Below, one piece after another: positions 12,756 to 27,301 of a stretch of DNA of 64,000 bases (its first letter is position 1; the number at the start of each line of letters is the position of its first letter). The stretch comes from Thysanoteuthis rhombus. Lineage: Eukaryota > Mollusca > Cephalopoda > Oegopsida > Thysanoteuthidae. The translations under genes and the position numbers were made by a program. The notes under the pieces were generated by a model. It saw only the letters and a program-made list of their open reading frames with translations, was not told the origin of the DNA and ran no database searches. The stretch covers positions 33,906,914 to 33,970,913 of the forward strand of contig OY735222.1 in the NCBI GenBank assembly GCA_963457665.1, written 5' to 3'.

Positions 12756-15700
12756 AGCATTGCAAAAAAAATTATGAATAACCACCATCTATATCTACTG
12801 TGTTGGGGATGATCAATTAAAAAGGTTGGAGAAAAGGATGATCAATGAATAAATTACCTCTCTCACCTTTGTTAGGCTGAAAAAGGTCTAAATTTTCAAA
12901 AAACAAGCTGGCTCTAAGTAATCACCAAATTAGCATAAATTTACATTACATATTTGAACCCCTCACTAAAAAAACTATTTTGGAGGGGAATTTTCAAAAA
13001 GCATAAAGAAGATTTTTCTTTCTCATTGAGAGGAGTGTGTAAACAAAACTTCAAGTTTATACAACAAACGGTAAAGGCTGGGCAAAAGCCTGATTGATAG
13101 ATAGGTAGATACATACATACATACATATAAATGTCAAAACACACGAATAACTTAAACCAAGCAACAGTGATCAAACCAGTCTGTTGTGGGTAGCAGTGAT
13201 TAATCATATATTTCAGGTCTATTAATGATCTTGCGGGAATGGAAAAACTAAATCTATGCCAAATGACAATAAATAAGGTTCAAAACTGCAGTCTTGATAA
13301 ACTTATGTCTTGCAATACTCAAAAAAAACATATTTAGTACAAATCCTATGTATATATTCTTACATTTAAGTGTATTATTACAAAATGATTTAGAAATAAC
13401 TGAAGATTCGTTTATTGGGTTCAGAAATATCAACTTTACTGACAACATTGACAAGAGCAAAATTAATGAAAAATTATTTTCTGATTTTCTTAACAGAAAA
13501 TAAATCATGTATTCGAGTGTCAATAAGCATTAGCATCAGATAGCTCTGAAACATAGAGGATGACAGTAACTCTGAAAAACGTGCTAACAGGTAATCAATG
13601 CATACTGTGATGCCTTCAGTGAACTATATGGATCAAAACCAGAACTGATTCACTGATTAACACAAGAATAAGGGAAAACTTTATGTATAATATAGTCGGA
13701 CTATTTCCCTTGTCTATGTGCTCATTTGTTCACAACATTTTGGCTGTGTAGCTTATTACCTTCCTCAGTTGTTGTTGGTTCAAGAATGTGAATCAATACT
13801 CTGAGTGCATACTTCATTGGACTGGGCACATCATATACGTTTTTTGTACATTTTATATGTGTTTTAGGGGCATTTCTGAGTTTCCTCTGTTGTGAGGAAA
13901 ATAGTGGGACCATATCATACAAAATGATTAATTCAAAATTCAGACAAGAAGGGAATCCCTGCCTCATCCACTTCATAAGTACTTCACCTGAAATCTACAC
14001 TTTGCACTTTATTTCACAAATATACACCTTGTATTTTCCATGTCACCGGGCATTACTAACCCAATATACAGTAGCACTTGGCTGCCATAATCTGTTAAAT
14101 GTTGTTACACTGTTTTTATATGGACAAATCAAACTTACTTGAACAATATAAGCATAACTAACCTTCAAAGGGAATTATGAATTGCCATCATCCATATATG
14201 CTTCTTTTTACATTGTCAATTAAGCAGTGGTGGTGGTGAAATAAAGTTATCTTGATAAAAATAATATCAGTATGGTTTGAAGCATAAATGTATCATTCAA
14301 AAAAATTACAAAATGATAAAAAAAAAAACATGTCTGTTTAGTCACTCAATAGAAATTGAAATGTGACCAAAGTCTTTAGGCAGCATACCATGTACGGGTG
14401 ATCAATTAAAAAATTGGAAAAAGAGGGTGATCAATGAATTAGTTACTTCTGTTGCCTTTTTGGGAGCTGTGATCACTAAAAAGCCCAAATTTTCAAAAAC
14501 CAGCACAAATGCTCTTGAACCAAGGGATCAGAATGGTATAAACTTTCATTGTTAAACATATTTTGGGAGGAAATTTAAAAAAAAATTGTTTTCCCAACAC
14601 ACTGAGAGGAGTGTACGTGCAAAATTTGAAGTCTATACTATAAGGATTTAGGTCTTTGCAAATCAGTATACATAGATATATATAAATGGCAGAACACATG
14701 AATTACCTAAACGCAGCAACAGTGTTTAAATGGATCTTTTGTGGGTAGCAGTGATTAAAAACATTGACCAATAGTATAAATGAATTTTAAAATATTCTTA
14801 CATTCTGAACTGGATTCTTCTGCACTTTTACCTAAGATGAAAACAAAGATAAAAACAGTAAGGATTTAGCAAATTCTTTTACTAAGAAGGACAAACATTA
14901 TAAAAAATACATCATCTTATTCAAATTGATATCATTTAAAGCAATCCAAGTCTACAAATAAAGGATAATAATAAGAATCTAGTAAGATGATTAAAAAAAA
15001 TTTCTCTTATTCTATTCAATAAGTTTGTGTCATGAAATTGTTCATATCAAAATTCATTAGTGTTTCATTCAATTTTGATTTGTTTAATAATGTATTGAAT
15101 GCTAATGTCATTAAAGGTAAGAAAATATTTTTCAATGCAAGTATTATAAGAAGTAGACCTTTTGTTGCCAAGTAATTATGAGAGTGTTGATTTCAGATGT
15201 TTTCACCCAGCCACTTTTTTCTCAATCAATTATCTGCTCAAAATAAATTGGTGAATAGGCAGAGCGAAGGGAGATTTGGATTCATGCCTTTCCCAGAGGT
15301 ATAAGTATAAAAATGACAAAAGCAGTCCAATTGAAATTCAAACTAGGTTTGCCAATTTCAATTTCTAAAGTGCTAACTGTTACAATGATTTACATTTTCT
15401 TGTTCGGCAAAATATGTTAATATTATTAGTGTCTATCTTTTTATATATCGTATGTCTTGTGTTAGATGGTATGAAAAATATATAAAATTTGACAAATTCG
15501 CATTGGAAATCAAAAGATATCAATTTGGAAAAATATGATAAAGTCAGATTTCAAAAAGATGAAACTGAATGATTTTAGATACAACAAAAACTTTACGTAG
15601 AGTAATTAAGTATGAATGGAACTTAGGTAGATATAGTTCTCGGCTTAGCACATAATTCCCTTAGATTAATCGGTATAAAAGTTTCATTATCTGTTTTTTA

Positions 15701-16065
15701 ATTGGTCATTTTATAAAACAATATTTTCCCATATCATTTATCTTTATTAAATATATCTTATTATAATTTCAGTCTGTCTGTTTATATGTACTTGCTTACT
15801 GCAAAAACCACTGAACATAATCCCCAGAAATTTTCTGTGGGTATGGGTGTGACCGCTGATAAAGTTTTTTTGCTGATTAGATTTTGAAAATCACCCACCA
15901 AAATGTCTTTTGTGATATTGACGGATAATTTACATGCTAATTCATGTATGTACTTGGTGATGTGGTGAGACTTGAAAAAGGAACATTACAGAAGAGATTA
16001 ATTCTCAAAATAAAACGTGAGGTAATGTAAGAGTTCATTCTTTAATCTGTAAGATTCTTAATCTA

Positions 16066-16147
<82 letters not shown>

Positions 16148-16868
16148 AAGAGAAAGAGAAAGGGAGATAAAAACAAGCTTGGCAGTACAGTAAATTTCTA
16201 GTAAGCCTTTCTTATTTTTTTTTTTCAAAATAAGGTACTCTACTACCTTTATAAAATAGTGTTTAATCAAATTTTAGACGTGCAATACATAATTACAATT
16301 AGTTGCGAAATACAAATGATGCTATTAGAACATTACACCAAATTGTTATAATCAATGGTCTACTCAACCAATGGTCCATTCAACCAATGGTCCATTCAAC
16401 CAATGGTCTATTCAACCAATGGTCTATTGAACCACTACATGATTGAGTTGTGTTATAAAATTGATATTACTATTTCTTAACCAAAAATGTTGTATAACTA
16501 GTGTAAAATTAACCCTTTCGTTTATTACACAAATATTTCATGGTTAACAGTTCAGACCCCAAAAAGTTATTCTAAAAAAAAGTAGGAAAATAAAAATAAA
16601 AATAAAAGGGTAACATTTACTGGTTCCTTTAATACACTGCAGACTAATATCTTCAATATGTGCACAGTTATTAGTGCCCCACAAGGCATGATTGCATTCT
16701 GCCAATGAAGCTTCATTGCCAACACATCTGACATCATCTAACCATATTGGTCCAGTTCCTGGATAAGTTTGTACTCTGTAGCCAGATCTGAAATAATGAA
16801 AAAAAAAAGAATGTATATAAAATAATACTGGATTATGGGTTTTCACTCCAAGGAAAGGATTACAGGTT

Positions 16869-16943
<75 letters not shown>

Positions 16944-19900
16944 ATGTGTATGTGTGTGTGTGTGTATGGTGTAATGATTGTAGGGACATTTTATTTGGAC
17001 ACATATTTAACACTAGTCCATGTAAATGGCGTCATGATAGATTCAAACCTGTGTCCACCAGGAAGCAGTCTTAACCCAATTCTGCTCTACCAACTGAACT
17101 AACAACACCCTTGGTAAGCAGGAATTCGAAAATAAGTGTGTTATTTTCGAACTGAACAAACAGCTTACAAATAAGAGATAAAACATACACATGCATATGC
17201 TTGCATACATTAATACATATACAACCCACATATTTGCGACTTGAAGTACACACACAATCTTACACCATCTGCTCTACCAACTGAACTAACAACACTCTTG
17301 GTAAGCAGGAATTCGAAAATAAGTGTGTTATTTTCGAACTCAACAAACAGCTTACAAATAAGAGATCAAACACATACATGCATATGCTTGCATACATTAA
17401 TACATATACAACCCACATATTTGCGACTTGAAGTACACACACAATCTTACACGATCCCAAGACTTACTCACTTTTCTACATTCGTACGGTTTCTATGAAC
17501 ATTAAAGAAACATGACAATCAATATAGACACTAACAAACTATCCTTTATTACAGTTATTCTGAATGAAAAATATATGTTAACTTATATTCGCCTCTTTGT
17601 CCAATGATTTACTGAACATGCTTTGAATATTAAATTTAGTTGTTGGTTGTTCATAACCCATGCATAATAATCTCACAATCCCAATCATCATCATCTTAAA
17701 GAACAGGAAAAACATTGCCAAATAGGCAATGTACAAATAAGTCATCTGCTCTATATAGATGAGAGGAAAATGTATGCAAAATCAGATAAAGAGGCAGATT
17801 TAGATGAAATGTATACTTAAGGATCATCTTGTCAAATGAAATGAAGGATAAGGAGGAGAATGAAAAGGACGTGTCTGAGTACGACAAGCGATTACGATCT
17901 ATTTTGAAACTTTAACAGTAGTAATCAAATCACTGCCATTGACACCTTTGCAGCACCAGTAATGACATACACGGTGGGTATAATTGATTGGACCTAGCAA
18001 GAACTTCGGTAAGTAGATACGAAAATCAGGAAAAAGATGACAATTTACAAAGTCCTGCCATGCTGGCCAATGACATCTTGGCAGAGGGTCTGGTGGAGTG
18101 GTCACAACAGATTTCAATCAGAGTAGCCTGAGAGCCTCACTGGCTCTTAGAACCAATAACATCCGCTCTTGATATGGTAGATAAGGGCTTTCGCAGCACT
18201 GTAGGGAATTAAAATCAGGTATGGATTATGGGACGGACAACTTTTTCTGTTTTTGTTTAGCAGTATAACTATGATTTCCTCTCCGGTCAATTCTTGAGTA
18301 TTGGAACTAGAGGTAAGCTGGGCAAAGTTAACACTAGTGCATTTGAGTTCACTTTTGGGTTGAACTCTCAAATGAGTGAATGATTTTGTAACAGGTCCTA
18401 CAAATTGGTTTTACGAGTAGTTAGGTGGGTAATTTTGGTTTGATCATACCTCTACCTTATTTCCAAAGGTTTCAACTTAGTAAAAGTCCATGGAAAGGTT
18501 TCATTAGGCAATGAACACTTGGCGTTTATCTGAAGCTCCTGATTTTAGTCGGTTGAAGGGATCTGTTTCAACATTGATAGTTTAATTTATATTTCTTTTT
18601 GCTAAAAAGTCTCTAACAGCTGTTAGAAAATGAAACCCATGACTTACAATAACCAGACTTAATTCTTATATTTGGCTCAAGGGAATTCAGATGTCTACTG
18701 CCTTTTGGTACGGAACCAGGAATACAGGAAGACAGCCGTTCCCTTGTGGTTTCCTTCAAAAAGTGCTATTTCTGTGGATTTAATTTCCATCTTAGATTTG
18801 AATATCCGGTGAAAAACACCAATTGCAACAGATGTGTCAAGAAGGCCACTTTGCTAAGGTTCACAAATTCCAGCTAGTTGGCTGCTACCCTGACTTTGAC
18901 CCTCACTATCAGAGCGGCTTTTCCTGGTAACTTTAGGTGGGCCACCATGGATGAAATGCTCAATGGAGTCAAAGTCTTGATCGATGCTGGAAGCTCAGAG
19001 AGCTTTGAAGCCATCAAATAGTTAAGTGGTATGGTTGAGAGTGACTTCTGCATCTGGATCTGTCGTCATTTCCTTTCTCCTCTTTCCGATCTTGGACTCA
19101 CCTTCATGTCTCAAGAGATGCGAGAGTACTTGACCAATAATAATGACCAACCTGAGCATCATGACTGGCTGGATGATGCCTTATAACCCTCGAGGTAATG
19201 GGAAGTGCGAGTGATATAATGAGGTAATATGGAAGCATATTACCCTGGCCTGAGACACTTCTGCTGTGCTCAGCCACCATTGTCACTCCCCATGGTAGAG
19301 GCTTTTTACATACCAGCGTCAGTGTCCCAGGGGTCATTCATTGACCATCTGGCTACCTGTTACTGGTGCCACCTTTCTGCCCAACAGTAAACATGACTCA
19401 TTTCCTTGGTGAAGTGGAATTAAACCCCCTGTGCGATTTGATGATGGATGTCAATCGATAGTCTCTGTCCATGACTTGGTTCCGATTGGCAACTTATCTT
19501 TAATGGAAAAACCCATTGACTCTTGTATGGATACTTATTCAGGGAAACCTCCTTTACCAGCTCTCAGATCACCCATTTTGCAACACTCCAATGCCGGCAG
19601 TGACCAAGGTTTTATGGGCGATAAAGGAACAAGGGAGAGAGCTCCTCTCTCTGGTATATTCAGTGATGTCCTCGGTGTCCCTGGGGTGGTTTGTGTGGGA
19701 TCACCGTGACCCTATCCGTTATTCTTCAAGAGGGGAGAATGAATGAATCTAAAACCGATTTTCTTGAAGAAATAATGTTCTGCACCTAAGTGTCTTCTAT
19801 AAATACTCATTTTTTCATTGTATGTACCGTTAGGGAAAATAAAGCCCAAGTTAAGGTTACACAAGTCTTGCGATCTTTTGTTAATAATAAGAAATCAGTC

Positions 19901-22900
19901 AAATGTTGCGTTATTCAATCAAAATACAGCTTTACCTTCACTGCAAAGAATCACATCAGGGTTGCCAAATTGGATATTTTCGGCTGGATCTGGCTGATTT
20001 TTTCCTAATTTAGATGATAAAAATTTATGGCAGACAACAATCAGGCCAATTAACATAAATTTAGTAAGTCTATAAAATTATTGGCTTCAATCTTTTTATT
20101 GAATTTATCAACCAAATGCCACTTTTATTTTACGTATTCAAAGTACTTTTAGAGGATGTTTTCTGTAGCTTAGGCAATGCTTAATAAATTCAATCAATGT
20201 ACACAATCCAAATTTCTACGTAAGGAGGAAGGAAATGCCTTTGACCAGCAGTGGACTCAAGGCAACTGAAGATATATGGCTTGTATCCATATGCTAAGCT
20301 TATATTTCATATTAATGTAATATTCATTATGAAATAACAAAATCTCCATACAATACAAAATTGAATATAAACTATAAATCTTTTTGTCTGAATGATTGAG
20401 ATGAAGGATCATCAGTGTAATTTTTTCCCTTTTCTTTCAGCTCAGTTAATGTCTTCAACAAAACTTTTTGGCTGTTGTACCTTACCCCCGTCAGCAGAAA
20501 TGAATGGGTATTCTTCCAACCATTAGAGAGGGGGCATATTGGCAATTGGCAATTGGTCACTCTCTAATTTAGGGTGGGTTTCACTTCGGTAATTGTGAAG
20601 TTTTGCGTCTTAGGGTGATGAATTCTTCAAAATAAATAAAGGGAGACAACCCTATCTAGTAAAAAATTACAATTAATATTTGAAAAAGGGCAATAAAAAA
20701 ACACGAAAAGAATATTTTTATGGAGGTTCAGCTTCCATGAACTATCTTTAGTTTCGTTTTTATAATAAAAAAGTAGATTCAAAACATAAAATATCTCAAA
20801 AATGGAAAAATTCCCGATAATGTGGAGGTCATGATCTTTCAAAACGTCAAAATTAAAAATAAAGTATATTGAATTTATAATGCGCAATTTTTGATTTTTT
20901 TTCGTTAATAATTTGATGTATTAATCTCTTTTGTCTCATGTTTTTATTGACTTTTTACATTATTTGTATTTTTTAATTATTCGTTCGATGCTATATCCCG
21001 TAATGTATCTTGAGAATAATATCTCCCTTGAAAGTTATCTTCCTAGGGCGCTTATCTTCACAATTACCTCAATTTTTAGGTCCTGAACCATGTTGTTGGT
21101 TGTGACGGGTGCAAAGAAACTGTAGTCATCGGCAGTTGATGCCATTAGAAATCGTTTTTTAGGGCAAAAATATCCATGTAAGACACGACAATTGCTTCAG
21201 CACCGTCATTTTGGTTTGAAAGAAGGCTAGTGTCATTTCTGTACGAAAAATTGTACTAAGGGAGTTAACCCTATTCCTTCGAAGAAATCAACTTTTTTTT
21301 TTGGCGATGTGACTTTTAGAACAAGGGGAGGTAACTTTTTTTTTGGTGCAAGGGGTATCATTCGAGTATTTTTCTCATGATTTTTATTCTCAAATAGGTG
21401 GCCTTTATCTGTCATGAGAGAATTCTCAGATAATCTCCCTTGCACAAAAAATTGAAGTTACCCTCACCTCTCAAAATAACAGTAGACCATGCGTTGATCT
21501 GGTGATAATTGTTGCAGCTTGGTCGAGAAGTTTTCATTCATCCACCATATTCTGCTGATATTGCATCTTTGGATTACCATTCATTTCGGTCGTTACATAA
21601 CTCTCTTCAACATTCTTAAATTTCCCAGAAGTTTGCACACACACACCTACAGCAAAGATTAGATTATGAAATTGGCTGAAAGATGGCAGAATGAAATAGT
21701 GAATGGTAGTTGGGGTTGTCTCCCTTGAAATTCATTGGAGAATAGAAAAAAGAAATAGAAAGAAAATTATATTTTTACTTCATCCTTTTCAGACAACAAA
21801 AAGTTGTGAACAAATTACTTTAAAAATGTCATAAATAGATCTTTTACAAACAATGATTGCAGCAGAAACTGAAGAATCAGTAGCATGAAAGAAGATCAGT
21901 AGTACTAGTCTCAAATTCATTTGGTGAAGCCCATTTTATATCTGTCAGTTCTCAATAGGAAAATGAATCATGCATTCTCTAATCTAATCCAATCTTTATT
22001 TTCATTAAGAAACATATTTTTTGATAGATTTGAAGTCATATTAATTTGATTGTAAAAATGTTATTTGTTATGATTACATACAGGGAACACTTAATGCTAA
22101 TTGCTCTGATCCCTAAATGACCCTTCCAAAATGTTGAAAATACAAGCTGCTATTGAAGATCTATTACAATTAGCATCCTTCTGTTGCAGACCATTTCCAC
22201 TTTTTAAGCTGTTTCAGGAGTGTTTCAGAGGAGTTAGATTATAATTCAAAGGTTAACTCGAAAGCCAAACTTTGAATCTTTAAAACCTCAATTCGTAACT
22301 TTCAAATAAATCTAATCTTGATGAAACCCATTGAAATGTTTGGGTTTGATTAGATTTAGTTGAAGATAAGTAAATGTTAATTTATATCATTATGTCATTA
22401 TTTTAATTAATTGAATACATATTCAATAGAAGAAATTAAAGTTATGCAAATAAGCAAGTTGTTTTTAATGATATTAGGACGTTCCATTTTGAATGCTGTA
22501 AAATCTTTTCTGGAATTAAAACATATAAAATGCTTTACTCTAACATTTTCGATTGCATTGAAATTCAGAAAAAAAATTGTCCATCCTGTCATAATTCATT
22601 GAGAACTTTCCGTGATATCATGTGGACAGACATGAAATTATAGCAAAAATATGCGCTTTGGATGTCCAAACTACATATAGCTATGATATAGGGAAGGTAA
22701 CTGTACATGAACCCATCCCAAAATTTGATCAGTTCTTCTATACCCTATTGTACACCACAAAATTTTATTGAAATTCATTGAGTGCTTTTGGAGATCTCAT
22801 GTGAACAGACAGATGAACAGATGGAAAGACACAACCAAATATCTCTTCAGCTCCGTTGGGTGAATCAGTGAAAAATAGAGAAAACTCTCTGAGTTGGGTA

Positions 22901-23349
22901 ATTCATGAATATTCAAGTGAATAAAAGTTGTGAATCTTGAGGAAAATCGTACAAAGAAATGAAAACTTGTCATTTCAGTCTATAACTGAATGACTGTAGT
23001 GTCAGAATTGGAAGCCATGAAATAAAAAAGGTCCGAATAAATTCTATTTATGACATCAGTGGCGTTTCCTACGGAGAGCCATCTGAAAAAATGTGTAGAA
23101 ACGTCTAGATTCTGAAGAATCTAAATATTATTCCCACTGGGAAACATCTAAAATAGAGTAAAAGATATTTAGAGGCATTTAGATTCTGGAGAATCTAGAT
23201 GTTATTTATGAACCTGTCAAAATATGACTCCTAAGAGGTAAAAGAGCGTTTTTTCTAAAAGTAAAAAAAAACGTTTTTGAGAGGGTGCAGTGGAGTACTG
23301 ATGCCAATTTCTAAGTCTGTAAACAAAAAGGTATGACCAGGAGCGCTAG

Positions 23350-23392
<43 letters not shown>

Positions 23393-24857
23393 GTATGTAT
23401 AGATAGATAGATAGATAGATAGATAGAATAGAGCCCTTCATCATATTTGAAGGCCACGATTGTTCAATATAAAACAGGCTGTAAGGAATAGATAGTATCA
23501 TGACTATTGACAGAGCGAATTTTGATATATTCTAACGGTGCTGGATACTTTGCTTTTAAAATTTCTTTTGATACTTACGCATAATTCATTGATCTGCAGA
23601 CCACAAGTGTGTTTTCAGTACTCCAGCCATCATCACAAACAGTACCCCATGTTCCATTATAAAAAACTTCTACTCGTCCATTTGAGTCACTAGTTCCACC
23701 AACAAGTCGAAAGTCTGATCAAAGAGAAGATGGGGAAAAAATCTTTTGAATGGTAATTTTTAGCTGTGACGTAAGTCAGCAGTTCTGTGAATAGTCAAAG
23801 ACCAGATTCAAATCGGTAAACAGCGTTTGTAAGGAATTGAATAACCCAAAGAGAGAGTGATTAAAGAGAAAGAGACAATCTTTCCAACAAAAAAAAGAAT
23901 GCTATTATCTCTATAAGAGCGGGGGGGGGGGGGGTAATAAGAGAGAGAAAGCAAAAAAATTCTAAGTGAAAAGAGAGTGGAAGAAAGAAAGGAATTTAAT
24001 TTTTCAAAGAAATATATTGCACATTTTTTAAAAAAGTATTACCTATTTTGTATTTATTTATCTACTTTTGTACATTTTTTAAATTTTGGAATTGAAAGAG
24101 TAACTGCGAACTAACCATTATTTAACTCCCGCCCAAACTTTGGCATAATGCAGGGAAGGTACCCCCGATTATAAAGTTTCACACCCACTCGATATTAAAA
24201 ATTGCGAAACAAATAATTACATTTTTACTATTCAAATTATCTATGTATTTGCTCCCTTTTCTTTTATCAATTCTCTAATTTCCTTCCACCGTTTTCAACT
24301 GTTCTATCATATCAAGTAGGGAAATTAGAATTAAGGAAATATATGGATGCCTTCTTAAGTGAATTAAAACGACGTTGCATCAACAAAGGTGGTGTAACAT
24401 TTTCTTCTAGAAATAGGATTTTAAAAACTAATTCAAGGCGTAAATTTTTTTTTCGATATTTTAAATATTTTTCTCTATACAAATCTTACTTCAACCACAA
24501 ATTCTAATTTCACATCAGTCAAACTCTCAAATTGTACCATTTTGTTGAAATTGTTACGAAATTTTGTATTTTTGATGAATTTTAATGACATTTTGTGTTG
24601 TTTTGTCAATTACGTCAAAACGTTTGTGTAAACAGCTTTTTTGAACGGAATCTCTTCATTTTCTTGTTTTATTTTCGATGATGCATTTCACATCTCCATT
24701 AAATCAAATGTTAAAAGTGAAAATCCAGTTCGTTGTGGTTCTTATAATATTGGTTCATTTTGAAAATCGATCCAAAGAGGCTATGAAAAAAACTTACAAT
24801 TAAGAAGTTTTTCAAAATTGTCATTAAATTCATATCTTGTCCGATATCCTTATCAAT

Positions 24858-24924
<67 letters not shown>

Positions 24925-25074
24925 ACGCAAAGTTTCTTCTATGAATGGTTACGGCTGGGCAAAGTCCGGATGGATAGGTAGATAATTATAAACGTCAAAA
25001 TACATACACCTAGCAACAGTGATTAAAATGGTCTATTGTGGGTGGCTTTGATCAATGAAGTTATTAATCAGATG

Positions 25075-25164
<90 letters not shown>

Positions 25165-27215
25165 AATACGTAGCCTGATGATAAAAAAAAACATTTGTTT
25201 TGTTCAACAGATATTGATTTTCAAACGTAATCTCATTCCTTGTCAATGCATTTAATCCAGTGATGATAATCACATAGATGGGAGGGAAATGGCTAAATGG
25301 AAATTGAACAGGGATGGAGAAATCGCAAAAAATGCTGGAGGTGAAAGGAAAAGCTTGAGAGACAGCCTGCTTTTCCCCTTGATGTATGAAATCTAAAGCG
25401 ACAGTGATCATCATGGACAGAAAAAAAGGTGCTGCAACGGAGGACTGAGTACACTAAAGACTTTTTCTCGGGCAACAAAAGAGAGAATCCTACAATATAT
25501 AAAAGCATGGGAACCCGAGATACAAAATTCTGTAGTGAGAACACAGAAGACCATGATGAAGTGGTACAAAGCAAAGCAAAGCAGCAAGGCTAGATGAGAT
25601 TGTCATTTAGAAGATTTTGCGACTGAGGAGGTTACTGAAGTGATAAAACAAAATATAGAACAGTGATAAAACGCTGGAGATCTAAATAGATCAATATGTT
25701 GATGAAAGAAACCAGGCGCAACTGAATATGAAATTCATTGAGCTTCAGGAGCCACATCACAATGTTAGGAACCGAGATTTTAATGACTGTAGCTGGTAGC
25801 GGAATCAGACCAAGAATATAAGAAGAACAATGAGCTGCTGTTGTTGAAAATTAACAAGTGTCATTTTTATGGTCAGAATGTATTCAGAAAAATGCAACGG
25901 GCAATATAGGTGCAGATGCCTAGACAAATATAGCTGAGGCCATCGCCTGCGTAATGGCGCTGCTTCGCTAAATTAAACACTAACTGATATCAATTTAAAT
26001 ATTCATCAATTAATTTTGACAGCTATTTACTCGGTCCCTAGATTCATGCTGTGTTTTTTTTTCAAAACTGAACCTTTCTCCTTCAAGAGATCAAGAGTGA
26101 TAGGAAACTTTTTTCAACTTTTTGGGGTTAAAATTGAAGGGACTTTTTCTTTCTTCAAAGAGGTCGAAAGTAAAGGCAATTTTTCCCTATTTAAGGGTCA
26201 AAAGTAGTGGGAATCTATTTCGTTGCAAGTCTGAAAGTTTTAGCACATTTATTTTTTACTCTTTGAATAATTAATGTGATATAGACAGGAACTTCATTTA
26301 GTACAAATAATCTATGAGTTGTTTCAGGAATAAACAGCTTGTATACGGACAGCGAATGTATTGAGTGAATACACCAGAATAGAAAGAGGATTTTAAGACG
26401 GGTGTGTTTTCTGTGTGGATTTATTTAAATTTTAAAGCGAAATGAATTCAGGAGAATTAGAGGATCTACTAGGATTTATTATCGGCAGACACTGTGTTGA
26501 TGGCAGATTCAGAAAGGGAAATTCAAAAAGAACTCCTTAGTTGATTAAAAGAAGAAGAAAGAACAAACAATTAATTGTGAGGGGCCTTGTAATTGTCAAA
26601 ATAATGTCTAGTTGTGAGCAAAACGGACAACCCAAGGTATGAGTTGAAAATTGGGGACGTCAAAATCAAGCAGGTGCAGAGATTCAACAACTTATTATTG
26701 GTTATTTATACAATAGATGACGGAAAGTGTGACAGGAGTTTGAATAGGAATAGTGAAAGATGTTTTCTAGAACAAGATATTTGAAGATGGAAACATAAAC
26801 ATCGTAAACGAAGAGAATAGTACTGGACTGCTATAAAAAGTCTAATCTCAGATATAGCAGTGAATGCTGGACAATTTTATCACAAATGAAAACAAAACTG
26901 AAAATAACCGTGGTGTGGATTTATTGACGAATGTTAGGAATATTGACAAGGGGAGCAGGGACTGCAAGGAAACTGTTACCAACAATCAGAAAGAGCTATC
27001 GGGGATTTTTGGTGACACATAATGAGGAAGAAAAGCTTGGAGAACTTAACACTCATTGAACACATAGAAGGTAAGAGAAACAGACGAAGACCTACTTGTT
27101 AAGTTTGAACAGATGAATAACAAAACAGGTACTAGGAAAGGAAAGAAAGATCCTTAAGGGGAAATAATCGCTAAAAGAAAATTGTGGAGAGATATGTTCA
27201 CCTTCATCCCGAAAG

Positions 27216-27301
<86 letters not shown>

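Noticed and set aside
12448-12765. 105-codon Tyr/Ile open frame
   Set aside because: It is the translation of a (TA)n microsatellite; the same applies to the frames at 25064-25414, 54269-54635 and 59436-59819.
13254-13523. Overlapping 69- and 89-codon frames on opposite strands
   Set aside because: No domain, no splice context and AT-rich chance openness; not supported as genes.
16544-16846. 100-codon SRCR-like open frame as a stand-alone gene
   Set aside because: It is SRCR exon 4 read through into both introns; splice sites and phase place it inside the large gene.
17030-17107. Functional tRNA gene on the minus strand
   Set aside because: A and B boxes are good, but no 7-bp acceptor stem or clear anticodon arm can be drawn.
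23919-23933. Poly-G run as a functional site
   Set aside because: A lone homopolymer in an intron; could also be a sequencing or assembly artefact.
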